Shown here piece by piece: positions 13,601 through 28,600 of a stretch of DNA of 64,000 bases. The notes below the pieces were generated by a model. It did no database searches. It saw only the letters and a list, made by a program, of their open reading frames with translations, and had not been told where the DNA came from. The stretch comes from Antedon mediterranea (taxonomy: Eukaryota; Echinodermata; Crinoidea; Comatulida; Antedonidae), in assembly GCF_964355755.1 (NCBI RefSeq), contig NC_092672.1:23434501-23498500 (forward strand), given 5' to 3'. How positions within the stretch are numbered: position 1 is the stretch's first letter; each line of letters opens with the position of its first letter. The position numbers and the translations under genes were made by a program.

Positions 13601-16600
13601 ATTTAGTGACATGATTTATATATTTATACTTTTATTGTACATGAATGTTATTAAAGTGAAATGAGGTTGGTTATTTTTTTTAACATTATGTACAAAATTG
13701 AACTATGGTGAAATTCATGCTGTACATGAATGTTATTATAAAAAAATGTTACACCTTTGTACCAGTAACTTCCATAATGAATGAAGGAATGTTGAATACT
13801 TTGATTTGGATGAGGGTGGGGCTACTGATATTTTTTACCTACCGTTAATAGGTTACTTAATATTATTTTATTTTTATTTTAATTTATATATCAACTGACA
13901 GATATGAAAACCTCCACTAAAAAGTTGATAAACATGAAACAGTAACATCTTTATCTCATTGAAACATTAAACAACGGAAACAGGTTAATAATACTGCAGT
14001 GTAATTCTTTAATATAACAAACAGTATGAATATTATTATTATAAAGTGTTGTACATTAAACAAGCATTGCGGATTGTTTGTATATTAGAAATAATGCACA
14101 AAATTAAACTAGAAAGACACTCCGAGAGTGCATACCCCCGCCTACTGTAAAATTCTCCTACATAAGATTTCTCCAGTAAAAAAGAAATATATATTATATA
14201 TATTTGTGTGCGTCTTAATGCTGTTTCTGATTTAGGCTACCGTATATTTCGGTGTTTTTATTTATACAGTAGTTATACGCACGATCGCCGTACCCCCAGC
14301 GCAAGCCCTTCTTTTGGTGGCCACATGGTGTACGGTATTCGACTAGTATATTCTCCAGGTGATTATAGCATGGACCTAGCGTACACACTTCTCGGATACA
14401 TAGATACTAATCGAATACGATTGTCCGTTAAAACGTGCGCCCTCTCGAAATGATCGAGCGAGGCTAGCCCACACACGTACATCGTGTTACACACATGGTC
14501 ATGCACTCGATGTTGCGGCGAAACTCATGAATAACAAGAATAGAAAGAACTTGTTGAGGCTGGGCGCGACCGAGCCTAGGTAAGAAAAAACCTAAATAAA
14601 GGACGCCGTTGTAGATATAACAAAATATATTATTACAATAATATTGATTACAATTTAAAAAAAACATTGTTTTGATGAAATATAAGGTGCGTCTTATACA
14701 TCGACGATATAAAAAATACCGATATTTTACTCTCAGTTAGGGGGTGCGACTTATACACCGAAATATACGGTAATTTAAATGGATGTGTAGAAAGCGACGA
14801 CCCCGAATTGGACGACCCATAACACGAAACCGACGACCCCTATAGCCTAGCCTAGGCTTGTGTGGTATAATATCGCGAAGCCGAATTTAGCCAAAGATAT
14901 TTAAACCATACCTTATATAATACTCGCAAGCAAGCAATTGATTGAAAAAATACAGAAATATCGCCATTTGATACCGAATGTGTCGACACAAACAAACGAA
15001 CAGATATGGAACGCCAAGAGTACATCAATAAAACTGCATTTGACTCGATTAGCACACGAAATATCATAAACATGGCAAACCAGGTCAAAACGGCCCCTTT
15101 TTCAGCGGCAGGTAAGGTTTGACCGTATACAATGCATGTGTGAAATGTAAGCTTTCTTATGGCCCTCCCCATGCACATGTTCGCAACACGCTGCTCGGTA
15201 GACCTATAGTGTTCCTTATAAGAAGACGAGATATAATTATACGTCCATGGTTTAACCATGTAATTTATAATATTTATTTCTTTTTAATTTATTTTCAATT
15301 TGTCAGACAAACACACACGATCGATTACATATACCTCCTTGGCGGAGGTAAATTATGACAAAGTGCCTGTGTAACTTGGTAACAACAGTTTCTACTAGGC
15401 CTACAGTACAATTCCTTAATCTAATAAAACAGTGCATGAATCTTATAATGAATTGATGCACATTCATTACACAGGAGGTGGAGGATGGGTAGGGTTAAAT
15501 GAAATAAGCACAATGGTGGTACTTACCTGACTGAATGTTGAATACTGATTGTTGAATGTGTCTCTCCTGGCGGAGGGAAACAACAATTTACAAAAGAATG
15601 CCATAACATGTGGAGTAGCGTTTGATTGCTGTTCACCAAGTTGTGCGTGTATTATTATAAAATGTATTTTATCAAAATATTAAAACCACTTTAAAAATGA
15701 AATAAAAAATGTTTACATAGAACTACATGTAATACACAAAAACACAAAACAGTGATATTTATTAGGGCGTCATCCTTTCACCCACTAACAAGTTTTACAA
15801 TAACAAACCTTTTTTCTCATACTCTCTCTTTGATTTTGATTGATGGCCGGATGGGCACCGACTGATAATTTTAAAAACGAAAATTTGTTTTAAGATTAAA
15901 ATTTACATTTCCATCTGATAATTAAGACACTGTCTAAAGGTTAAAACATTGAAGTATATATAAGTAAACAAAGATTTTGGTTAAGTTTAATTTAGTAGTC
16001 AAACCATTATTTATCCAACGAGAGTTGGGGGACAAACAAACGTAACCCGAATCCTAGATTTCCAACTTTCAAAACATAACAAATATTCTTGTGGTTAAAC
16101 TGTTGTTATGTTTGGTAATGTATTACATTATTGAATGCTATATTAGTGGTTAATTGTTGTTATAAATGTGTCATTTTAACAGAACAAATACTAAGAGATA
16201 CATTATAGCATTTATGTTATAAGACTTCAGTTAATAGTCCTATTTTGATATTTATGTCTTTTTTGCTTTCATTAATTCTAAAAGCAAGTAATATAATTTA
16301 AAATACAAATTGCAGAGTTGTAAAATAAATGTTTCAAACATGCAGTTGCAAATAAAAAAAAGGCAAATTACTAAAAATAATGACAATGCTGTGGGTGGCT
16401 GGATCTCAATGGAAATAAAGTAAGCAAAAAGCTAAATCAAAACGATAAAGTAAAAGTTAAAACAGCCAGACATTTTAATATAGATATCTTCTCTATTGTT
16501 TGTGTGTAAATGGACATTTATTTATGTTTTGTTAATATTTTTTAATTATATGTCAGTCACATATTTTCCATCCTCGTTTTTGGTGTAGGACATTAAAACT

Positions 16601-19600
16601 GCATTCATTGTCATGTTTTCTGAGCTTTCAAAGCCTGTTCTTTAATATCAGTTCAAACTGGAGAACAACAACCTGGTTGAATATTCTAGCACTCTAATAT
16701 TGTTCAATGTTTTTAATGTCTTGATTTGTGGTGAAAGGAATGTTTGATAGTTGGTCTTAACAGTGGCAGATCCAGAGGGAGAAAGTAAAGTACTTTCAAT
16801 TCATTAATTAAAACACATTGTTTCAGTGCCGTGCTAATTTAGTCTTTATTAGAGGTTGCCATTGCTGTTGCTGTCGTCACACAAAATTATTGTTATGGGT
16901 GTTTTGCTAAGTGGTATGACACATGTTCTTTTGCTGTCTAGCTAGATAATTCTGAAGAATATTATTAGCCTAGACAAAGAGCGCACAGGAGAAATATTTG
17001 AATACTCATTTAACCAAGCGATTCCTATACTGTAATTTGAAAACAGTCCTGATAGTCTCTCCAAAACATTGGAGAATGTGTGTGTTTGAAAACTACTGAA
17101 AAGATGTTCAATTGCATTTTTTGATGACTATAAACCCTGCAACCAGTGCATCAGCAGAGCGAGAAAATTTAGCTCTAGAGACTGTAAAAAATTTTCTTTG
17201 AGGTACCATAATAGAAGATCGACTAAATGCATTGTTATTGATGTTTGTTCATCAGGACATTAAACTTAATTACGATGTCATTTAAGTATGTGAATATGTA
17301 TCCCCGCTGGATGAAGTATGTAGGCCTATTTTTATTTATTAAATTTACAGCATTATTATTACATGTTATTGTTAAGATAATAAAATTAATAAGCAGTATA
17401 GAGATTCAGCCACTGATTACCACAGCATTGTCATTTTTAGTAATTTTCCTTTTGACCTTTTTTTAAATAAGATATAGGCCTATAGCCCTAAAATCCTAAA
17501 ACACGCTCTTTCACTATGTATATTATTTAACATAACTAGGGCAATATGATAAATTTGAAGTCGTGTCATTTTTTTAAAGTAGTTAATAGGCAGCTTTCGA
17601 AACACACGACGCAGCGATTATCGAGATAAAAAAGACTGAAATCCTACTGCGCATGCGAGAGCAAAGCCAGTTTGTTCGGCCTTCTCATCATGAGACGGGA
17701 TTCGGCTGATTTGGCATATGCGTAGAAGACATGACTTGTACTACTGATTGTATTTTATTTAGAAAGATATTTAAGAACTGTTGTGTGATGACAATGTGTT
17801 AAATTAGGCCTATAGACCCTAGTAGGGAAATGCGATCATCATCATGAATCATGGTGATAAGGATGGCGATGGCAGGTGCTTTAGTATTAGCGATCATGTG
17901 ACAATGACCTGATCGCGTTCTTATAAAATTGAAACAGTTTATAATTCGTGATGCGAAAAGCATTCAACGGTATCCATGGTTGACTGACTTCCGCGTCTCG
18001 CGTCGCCACTTTGAAAGCTCACTGTTATTGCCATACCGGAAGTACCTTTATCAGGGAATTCCCCCTGATGGTCACATTGAACGTGTGTTTACCAGCGGAA
18101 TAAGAAGACTACGATCTTTTTACCAATTTTTAACACACTATGGGAGTGTCATTTCAGACCAACTATAGGTGCCATTTATCATAAATTTTACGTGCGGGAA
18201 TACCATTTCTAACCGTCTAGGGGTGTCATTTAACAAAATTTGCTTCACCACAGGTCCCACCTGTGCCTCATGTACTTGGTGACTGGTTGCGTCCCCTCTC
18301 CCCTTTACTAGAAGGCTGGATCCGCCCTTGTTTATGATGAGCAACAATGCCTGTTTTCTGTGTGGTGTAATTAAAAAGAAGTAAATATGATTGCAACTTC
18401 ATTCTCCTTGTACCTCCTTTTACACCCATTGAAAATAAATTACATAAATGAATAATTAAATATGAAAATGAATAATTATAAACATAATGTAAGTCCATCA
18501 TGTACTTCATATTTCATATCATAAAACGCTTCCACAGGCACTAATAATATAATTAGAAGCCAGGCATATACAGTAGGCACATTGGTGGGCTAGTTTGTCC
18601 TGTCACATCTGGACCGAATCGTCCTGAATTCAACTAGTTATAGTAGCCTAGGCAGTAAGTAACGTAATGCTAAACATAACCTAGTGTTAATTACATGCAT
18701 TAGGTGTTTCAAGCTTATCTTTGGCAAGATCGGCGTACATGAGTTAGAAACATGAACAAACCATACTTACCACCGATTCGAAGTTTGAAATGTGCGCTGA
18801 GCACATGCTATCTCTCAATATTTGCTAGCGATGACTTCTTAAGTGATTTGATTGTGACGCAAGATTTATCGAATGCAGCATTTGACAATTTGCAAATAAA
18901 TTGGTCTAAAAACACATTTTTCGTAAAAATGTGCCGTTCTAACATCGATTAATAAATAAAAGGAACTAAAAGGTGTCCCAGCTCTAACGGCGCTAGCGGT
19001 TTTATTATATTAGGAGAAGATAGAGTAAATAGGCTTAATTGGTTATTGATTAGGCCAAATAAAACCTCCTTTTTAAAAAACTTTTTTTTGTAAAGTTGCC
19101 CAAGAAACACCACTGAGAAGATCATTTTTTACTTTTATAACTTAATTGCTAAATTGTGTGTGCGGCCAAATATTATTTGAAAGGTATTAAATTTCTAGAC
19201 TGGTATTTTGTTTGGATATCATAGATGAAACTACCCCTACAGCATCGCAAAGAAGAATAATAATAGTTCTGAAGACTTTTTTTGTAATTATGATTTTATA
19301 TCATTAAGTATGTCACGGCAACATTGCCAGTGGGTTTGGTGTGTTGTGGAGGGTGGACTCAAGACAAGAATAATATACATATAAAACACTATAATATTAT
19401 ATGTCCAGATTATCTACAGGTGAATTATCTTCATGAGTCCATTTCCAATTTTACGTCGAAATACAGTACTCTTTGTTCATGTCACTCCCATATTTCCACT
19501 CCATCTTATCCATAATTTCTTCGGTGATTTCTCTGATGTTTTCTAAGCTTAATCTAATTAATTTGGCACTTCTCTATTCTCAAGTGGCACTGTAACACAG

Positions 19601-22600
19601 ACAAATATTACCGTAGTATACAGTTCATTTACGGTACTCTATAACATTCATTAGACCAACAATCTATTTTATAAATATAACTATTCTACTTACAATGCAG
19701 CCTCGTACGCAAATCCCAATTTCATTGTCAAATGATGACAATGCTCACTCGCTCCCCGTTGTCTACAAAAAGACTGTATGCGCTACTCCGCAGTCTACAC
19801 AAAACATCGTTATTCAAATAATTTGCTCATTACAATACCATAATTATAGTGATCACCTGTTGGATTATTATTATTTTGTGACAAAGTAGTCAAATTTTGA
19901 AAAGCATATTTCACAGTTTAAACTTTTTAATCAAAAATACTATGTAGAAATGTTGTCATCAGTGACTTAACTATCAATACTGTGCAACTCCTTTTCATAA
20001 CTTTCTCAGTTGGGTTCACTTCCAGGATTCAACATTTTTTTAAATTACTACTTTTCTGAAATATGGTGAGGGACCTAAATGATGTATCTCTACAAAACAT
20101 TAAAGACCCCCACCCTGCATTGAGTAACTCTTTTAGAACAATTCTGTCTTTAACATTTTATAGTATGCAAATACAGGTTCCTGGCAAACCAGCATAAAAG
20201 TGGACGTAGTTGTGCAAACATTAAGGAGGTTTCGCAACACGGTTATGTCACACAAAATTATTCGTTTTCATAAGCCAGTACAAATCTGTTTCGCATGGCA
20301 ACAAAATATTGAGGGCGCCATCCAAAATCTGACTGCTGTAAATTTGAATGAAATGCAGGTACATGTTTCAATGGTTGCCTATAGGCCTAGTGTAGCGAGA
20401 GTAGACTTTAAAAACTGCTATTTATCAAAATTGACTTGGCATTTTTACTAAATTACTTTCAATAAATTATCTATAATTATATTATAATCATGAATCATTT
20501 TTTATTCAATGCAAAGCGTGCAAAATAGATAAAAAACTATGACTGATGATTTTAAGCTATACTCGTTTTTTAGTTACGAATATGACTGGTGATATTCGTC
20601 AACACAAATACGCTTTACGAATATCAGCTCAAAAGTTTAACAAATGTATGACCTATCCGTTTTCGTTATCGTATTCGTAAGGTTGCGAAACCTCCATATT
20701 ATTGGTGCCATCATATATCAACATCTTTATAGGCTATGTAGAATCTGTAGCAAGCATCGATATGGCTTTTAATCCAATACTATAAAATAAAAATAGAGAA
20801 TATTTAATATTCTTAATGAATCACAGGATCAAGTGTAAAATTGTATTCAGAGATTTATGGAAAATTATGGTTTCAATTAATGTTTACCCAATTTGTAATA
20901 ATAACGCTATTAAACAAAATAGGGTGAAGTTTGAACAACTTAGTGTATAAGTCCTTTTTATACTGTATTCTAATTGATACTATTGTACCACGTCACAATG
21001 TTAGCAAACTCCCTGCTTTGTAGCCATACTACAGTTTTTTCATGAACATTTTCTGATTTTTGTAATACCAATATAAACATGGTCAATTTATTTAATCTAA
21101 TAGAGATCAATGAAAAAATTAAATAGAGATGTAAAACAACAGATGATCACATTTGTTGATTTTAAATTGTCTGCTTTACGGCATATTTAACTGTCTACTG
21201 ACTGCATATTTAAACATTGATGATTGTTAGAATTCAAATTATTCTGCACTCAGATCTTTAAATCACTGGTGCTTAACTTGTACATATACTTTACAGTGGA
21301 AACAGGATGCTAATTTGTCAACTTATATTATCTCTAAAATACTTTGATAACAAGTAGTATATCAACACTGAAATATTATGAAGAGGGAAGCTTGAATCAT
21401 TCCAAGATAGGGATAGGCTGCTGTGTAGTGTTCATATGACATGTTCAGTTTTGAAATTCACTAGTAAATAATAAAACCTTACTTTCTGTCTATAATAGCA
21501 TTACTCGTAATCATCATTAGCAAGTAAGGAGAAAAGAGGGACTTACACCTTCATTTTAAAATTAGTTTGTCATATATCTATATATATACAGCCATGAAAA
21601 ATAGGAATACCAATACCCAAAAATACAACAAGATGGGATTTGTAATTTAATGAATATTTGTTTTTGGTTATGCGTTTTGTTTAATACAATTCAATACCCA
21701 CATTCTGGATTTCTGTAGTACATTTATCTTTTCAGTTCATATTTTATGCATACAAAATTGAGAACCACCAATTCATCACCATTTCCACTTACATTAAAGC
21801 AATAATTAGTATTATAGTATTTTGTTATGATGAACTATTATAATTTTATTTAAAGCAATTTCAGATAAAAGCTATGCATAGAAATCTTTTGAATTGCAAT
21901 AAATAAACACATGACCTTTTTCTACGACAATTAAAAAAAGCATTATAGTGAACAAAAACTATGATTGTATTGTTTTTCTTGAAAAATCAGTAGATCAGAA
22001 ATATTTAAAAAACAATAATTAAAATAAAGTTGCAACAATTTGAATATCATTTATTAGTATAGGAATGTACAAAAGCCCTAAACTCATACTTACAGTGAGA
22101 GCTCACACATTTCATTTTACATACACATGCACTTGAAAATGAAAGTTACACAATGATGGCACATTATCATCAAAACAAATGTAAATGTACTTTACATTAA
22201 TTGTTTCTCCACTTAACTGTTTTCACATATTATCATTTATCATTTATATGGGACTGTTTTGTACTACAATTCTTTATGCTGTTATCAAAATGACTTTATA
22301 CTATACTGCAATATTTACATTGATATTCTGTTCTGGTAAAGTAGACCCTTCATAGAGGCTTACACTATGTATATCAAGGTCTACTCGACCTAATTTGGCC
22401 AACATTTTCGGCAGTTAGAAATGTATTGGCCACGAAATATTTAATTACATTACTCAAAATTTGCGACACCTTAATTCTGTAGTATTTGTCCATAGTATTT
22501 CAAGAACGAATTCTGCTCATTATAATTTTTTTAATTCATTTCCACGTCTGTTCATAACTTGCCTCCAAATGTTAAAGATAGTCTAGTTTTTTCCCTTTCT

Positions 22601-25600
22601 TCATATCATATATTCACTTAAGAAAAACTTGCCTCAAATACCTGTCTGAACTCAATGAAATGTGAAATGTTATTTTAAACTGTTTTTCTGTATTTAAGTT
22701 TATTTAATTTTTACACTTTAGGGGGTCAGAGAGTCACTTGATAGTGTTTTGTTTCACTTTTTGACGATCCCGTCTACCCCCTGAAGTGCTCTGTACCTTG
22801 TGATTTTTATTATTTATAAAAGACGAAATAAATTAAATGCATAGATTATAAATAATTACAATATTGTTTATCATGTGGATGGACGATTGTGTTTATAACC
22901 CTTTGATTAACCCCACACCTCATAGGATACATACAGTACAAAACAATTACGGCCTAGACTCTGCTTTTACAGATCATTTATTCAGACTATTCAGGCCACT
23001 GGTTCCTTCATGCACAATACAATTGTGTCATCATCTCCAATGAATCCTTTGCTTACAAGTAATCAAAGTGGTGGTGAAGCAGGTTGATTTGACAGGTTTC
23101 CATGTTATTTCATTGCCCCTTGTTTAGTCTCAGTTATATTTATTATAGTACGTTAACACAACTTCTGTAACACAAGGCAAACTAGTGCTGGTCTATTGAT
23201 ACTAACATTAAGAAATCTTCTGACAGACTTATAGCTGGTTTATATCCATTGTTAATCTAATTTGTTTTAATTCTGAATTGTTTGACTTGGCATAACCATC
23301 TGGTATGCAAATAACCATCTGGTATGCAAACACAACAATCAAAGGCAGTGTCCTCATTATCACATTACCTGTACAAATTGTTGTACTTTATTATTAGGAA
23401 TTTAAAAGAGAAATAAATGTTACCTTTGAGTTTGATTTTTAAATTACAGTATAACAAAGTTTTCTGAGAATAAGAACATGATATTTGGTATGATAATTAT
23501 CTATAGATAATAATAATACCACATTTATATAGCGCCCTTTTCATGAGTAATCATGCTCAAAGGCGCTTTACAAGCATTATTACCCCAGTATTTTTTGGGA
23601 TCAAACAGATATATATATAGATATATATCTCGAATACATAATAATTTCAGCGTTAAAAAACTGGCGATTTCAAATGTACGTACAATAATACATGTCGTTT
23701 ACACTTACAGGAACGAATAAATAGACACTGATTTATGTACTCAACTAAAATTAGCACCCTGAGAATTACAATTTTTAAATATATTAAATATATTCTTTAT
23801 CCATTTAGTAACGAAATATTAATTGTTTACATGTTTTACAAATAATATATCACTAAACACAGTAAAACATTGCTATGTAATACTTTGTTGAAACTATCAC
23901 CGTCCTAGTAGATTGAAATAGTACAGTACATGTAACGATACATCACTGCGACGTGTATGTTTATATAATATGTAAAACAATTTGTGAAAACCACCTCTAT
24001 TCGGGGAAAATCATAAAATCGATTTAATCGTCAAATAAAAATTAAATTATCTAACTCAACTTTATTAGTAGGCCTAATGGTTTTCAATTGTTTCTTAGAG
24101 CCAATTCATACTTTGGTTCCTACCCTACCCACCAAAGTTGTTCTGCGTTTAGGGGATGTGATGCACCGTAGGCCTATCCTCTACTGGCTTTACAACGGTA
24201 CTCATGCCAGTGAAGGAAGGGTGATGATGTGGGTGGTTTAAATGCAATAATAAAGATTTGTACATAATATACGGCGACTGAAAACGCTAGCTCATTATCC
24301 GTTAAAAAAAATTATATCCAACCTCTGCAGCACAGATTGAAAAAAAAATGGATCGAATTTCTGTTATGAGTATCAGTACTTGCCTTTACGACGCCTGAGG
24401 AAATAGACACTTGTGGAACAGAGATTGGAATGTTCCATTCATCGCAAATCAATACATTTGTATAAACATATATTAAATCTATCAAAATAGTATTTTTTAA
24501 AGAAAAGCGGCCTGTCTTCAACATTATGATGCTGTACTCGAGCTGTTCAACCGGTTTTCAGCCATTAAAAACAATTATCGTAAGAGGAGATAGGAAAATG
24601 CGAAGCATCCTCGTATTATGGTCTGCGGGTATTTTTCAAGACGGACATCCATTAGTCAGTGTATACCACGACCGAAAAACACTCCTATTTGGGGCAAATC
24701 GTTGAACCTAAATTCGTTTTAATCGTCAATAACTAATTATCTAACTAAATTTAATTAGTAAACAGGGTTACATCAGGTGGTTAAAATCAGTACCGAAAGT
24801 ACGAACTAACTTTATATACCATCGAGTAAACATTCTAGAAATAACGCGCGATTTACCAAATTTTGCCCTTACGTAAATTTATATATAGATTATGTGAAAT
24901 ATAATAATCTCTATGTGCTTAATAATTTCAGAATAAAAGATCACCCTTGTATTATGCTGCCCAACTTGGTCACAGCAGCACATGTATGTGCCTGATTGAG
25001 GCAGGAGCAGATGTGAATGTTGCAGACAAGGTAAGTCATGCACACTTGTATTTAAGTGTCTCAAGTAATTGTATAATTTTAACAAAATATTTAACTTTTT
25101 TTTCCAATTTAAAAATGTTAGATTAATTTTTCATAAAATCTTCAAATTGGAGTAGTAAATATCTTTAATGTAATAATTTTGTCTGATTTAATGTTGTAAT
25201 TATAGATACAAAATCTTCACTCATCTTAAACCTTATTTATTATTTTAATGATTTACATTAATACATATACAACAAATACAATACATTAGTTTATATTTTG
25301 TAATGACAGTTTTGCCAAATATAAATGTGGCACATTTCAACAAATTATTCAAACATTAATTTATCGACAAAATATCAATGATTAAAAATAAACTTAAAAC
25401 TCTAATCGTGCCTTAAGTTGATCATTGACACTATTTTAACTAAAATAAATACCGGTAACTTAAATTTAAAGTTTAGTTAGCAAATTTCAAAAGGATGAAC
25501 TAAAACACCTAATAAAAACCATAAAAGAGGCTATATGAGGATGCTTGTTTTTCTTGTCTTATCATTATTGAATGGATGTTATTGAATTGAATTCACAGCC

Positions 25601-28600
25601 TACACATACAATAATATACAATAATGACAAAATTTGATGTTTTAATTAAGTTTAACTAAAATGAAAAACTACAATGTGTATTCCATGCGTACTGTACACC
25701 CATTTTTTATTGTTGCAAAGTTTCTATTGGATTGAATGTTAAATTGACCAAATATAAGTCCCGATAATGAACAGAACAGAGTATGCTCAGTATACTGTGC
25801 ATAAGCATGCGCAGATTAATATGTTGTGTAGATTACCGTCCCCCTTCGTCTACCATCCTGTCATAATGTCACTAGTAGGTTTTATTGTAAATTAACAGCA
25901 CACTACGTGCAACAGCTAATACAGTAGTACTAATCATTGTCAGTATTTTCATTTTTGTTGTAAATGTATAGTCAACAGAGACCTCTTAGAATCAGGCTTC
26001 TGAGTCATGTCAGTCATACATTCTACTCATTCACCCTTTACCAAAAATTTGGGATTTTTAAAATGTCTTTCTTTCCATCATATATATTCATTTAGGACTG
26101 ACAATTTCATTCTTATGGTTTCATTCTACTGTAGAACAATAATACTCTCTTTGTCATTACATTCAACCTCTTACATTAACATTCAAATTAATTCAGAATA
26201 AACACATTTGGATGATGAAGCCTAAAAAAAAAAAAACCAGAATAACTAAAAGACAAATAAATTTTGATTTTTATATACATTACTTATACTACCTTTATAG
26301 GTATAAAATATACAGTGCTAGTTAAAGGGGATTCTGGGTTTAAAATTGCTTTTAAATATCGTTTATTAATTAAATAACAAATATTATAACAATAGACATG
26401 TCAGAATGAAGAAATAATAACGAGAAATTAAAAAAAAATTAATTTCATATACATTTTAGTTTAAAAAATTCATGCAAATTCTGTTTTTCAGCAGCTTAGG
26501 GAAGCTCATTAATATTCATGAGATATTCACAAAATCACGTCATCAGTTTGTTCACTAATTTACATCTCTCTTCCTTGTCAAACGACGACCATCCGATCAT
26601 TGTGAAATACATTTTTTTTGTAGATTTTCTAAGCTAGGCCTAAGTGTAATAACAGTAGCATATATTTATTTGACATTTAATGAAATACAAAATTTAGTAC
26701 AGATCATGGAGTCATAAATTATAATAATTTTATACCTCTATAGCAGGGAATAATTTCGCCAGTGTAGCATAGCAAAAAGCTATACAAAACAACCTTAGCA
26801 AAAAATACAATACAAAACTATGTTCTTGACTAAAAAATCAGTTTGATTAGCAATTTTGCTAAACAAAATTTTCAAATGAAATTTTTCCCTGCTATAGTAC
26901 AGATCGTATTCGGCTTCACGTACTAGCCTAAATCATTTTTTTTATGGGTGAGAGTCATTCTGACTAGGGATTCCATGCCACAATGGATGGCTACGTTAAA
27001 ACATGGGGCCTATGGGCCTAGCTAGCCTTCTAAACGATTGGCCCATAAATAACAAAACTCAGTGGATTCCAAACCCATCCTATCAACCAAACTCAATAAT
27101 AAACAATATAACCTAAAACGTTTTACAAAGTCGGCTGTAAATATTGAGGCAAAACAAGGTCCGATTGCCGTCCGCACGTATGGTGTCTCGATCGTCTAGT
27201 AGGCCTAAAATTGTTTACTCTCCTAAAAAGCGGATACTGCATCAAGCAAGTAGACCTAGTAGGAAGGAGACCTAGCCGATCCGGCCCAGTTAAAAATTGA
27301 GCTAGCTAGTGTAGTAGACCCTATGCGAATTGATACTACCAGTCCTTTTACTAGGCTACACTTGTTAAAATTAGCAATACTTATGTTTACAAATATTCCA
27401 ACTCTCTAATTCGAGCTATATTATCTATACCATTCCGGTAGGTCGAATCGACCTTCAATCAAATACTGTACATCGTTCATGTTGTGATTATAGACGGGGT
27501 ATACTCGACCCGACCAGTTTGGTATTGTATGCTGTATCTGCCCGTGACGATGCCAGGAATGGGCAGAGAGCACGTTTATCGTCTCGCTCAGAAGAAATGT
27601 ACAGACGTTACGCTTCATTGATTTTTAAGGGTTTTTCCCTATTGTCAGTGCGAAAATTGGCAAACGCAAACTGAATCTCCAAATGATTTTACACAATTGT
27701 GATGAATTTTCATAGAAAATAGACATTAAATGGGAAGACCGACTAAAATTACATCAGATAAGCATAATTTTACAAAAGTAATTGATATGGTTAATGATAA
27801 CGAGTCGTCGGAAGATCGACCATTTCACAAATTTTCCTATTCTGTAACAGTGTCATATCGCCGTAGCTTCACTTCACAGCCTTCATTCTGCTTCACCGCT
27901 CACTTTATAATAAGTGAAACTTTTACCGTTCAAGAGACAAACAATTATATTTTATTTTTTACTATTCATTTTAAACCCGGAACCCCGCTTTAAAAGTAAA
28001 TAATAGTCAACCAGAAATAAAACTTGGTTTACTAAAGCTTTGGTTGCCAACGCAATGTAGGCGCTACGCAAGTGAGTTGACCAATAACAAGCAACAGTTC
28101 CGATAATCCATCACATTGCGATTGGTCAATTTGCTTGATTTAATTTACAAAAAAATTGGATAGACTACAGACAAATGGACAGACTAAATGTTGGGACAAA
28201 CAAACTTATTACATGCAATTATTACTCAGTAATCACCTCTGTAGTCCCATGGGTACTCTTTTAAATAGTTATTGATTACAGTGCCTTAAAATATTCTTTA
28301 AATAATAATTGTGTAAATGAATTTGACCAGGACCTTACCATGCCAATCCATATCAATACTTTGAGTTACAATTGTAGATAATATATTGATATTCATTTGT
28401 AGCTATACACTAGGCTTCATTATCTTAAGATTATTAGAGTATGCGTATTCAGCAGTATGATCATACTCACTGTTTATATTTTATGTGGTGTAGTATGTAC
28501 AGTGGTAGTCCTATAGCTCCAGCAGTATGATCATACTCACTGTTTATATTGTATGTGGTGTAGTAGGTACAGGGGTAGGCCTATAGCTACAGCAGTATGA

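Larger units (their letters stand above)
10853..24931. other. Intron of about 14 kb with several DNA-transposon remnants
   Basis: AT-rich. It contains a Penelope/hammerhead-like motif at 12106-12144, a TIR element at 14238-14772, unclassified CpG-rich sequence at 14780-15260 and 17580-18330, a TIR element at 20225-20695, a conserved repeat core near 23509-23586 and copy A of a long repeat (23625-24890). No additional ankyrin exon was found by eye. Confidence 0.6.

Noticed and set aside
14852-15259. 135-residue open frame on the minus strand
   Set aside because: No recognised domain, no codon-like pattern, lies next to a transposon in CpG-rich sequence where long frames arise by chance.
17640-17665. 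NRF1-like site (CTGCGCATGCGAGA) as a promoter
   Set aside because: Single motif, no first exon or CpG promoter context, inside a long intron.
16763-18330. A 1.57-kb transposon between CAGTGGCAGATCCAG and CTGGATCCGCCCTTG
   Set aside because: The two ends look like TIRs of the CAGTGGCGGATCCAG type, but the inner sequences do not pair and no target duplication is visible; they may belong to different elements.
24312-24524. Shared small frame MLKTGRFSLKNT in repeat copies A and B as a protein gene
   Set aside because: The frame differs by an indel between copies and is not preserved in copy C, so it is more likely repeat sequence.
27730-27993. Frame starting MGRPTKITSDKHNF as a gene
   Set aside because: It ends inside a transposon inverted repeat and matches no known family; kept only as part of the 26322-27993 element.
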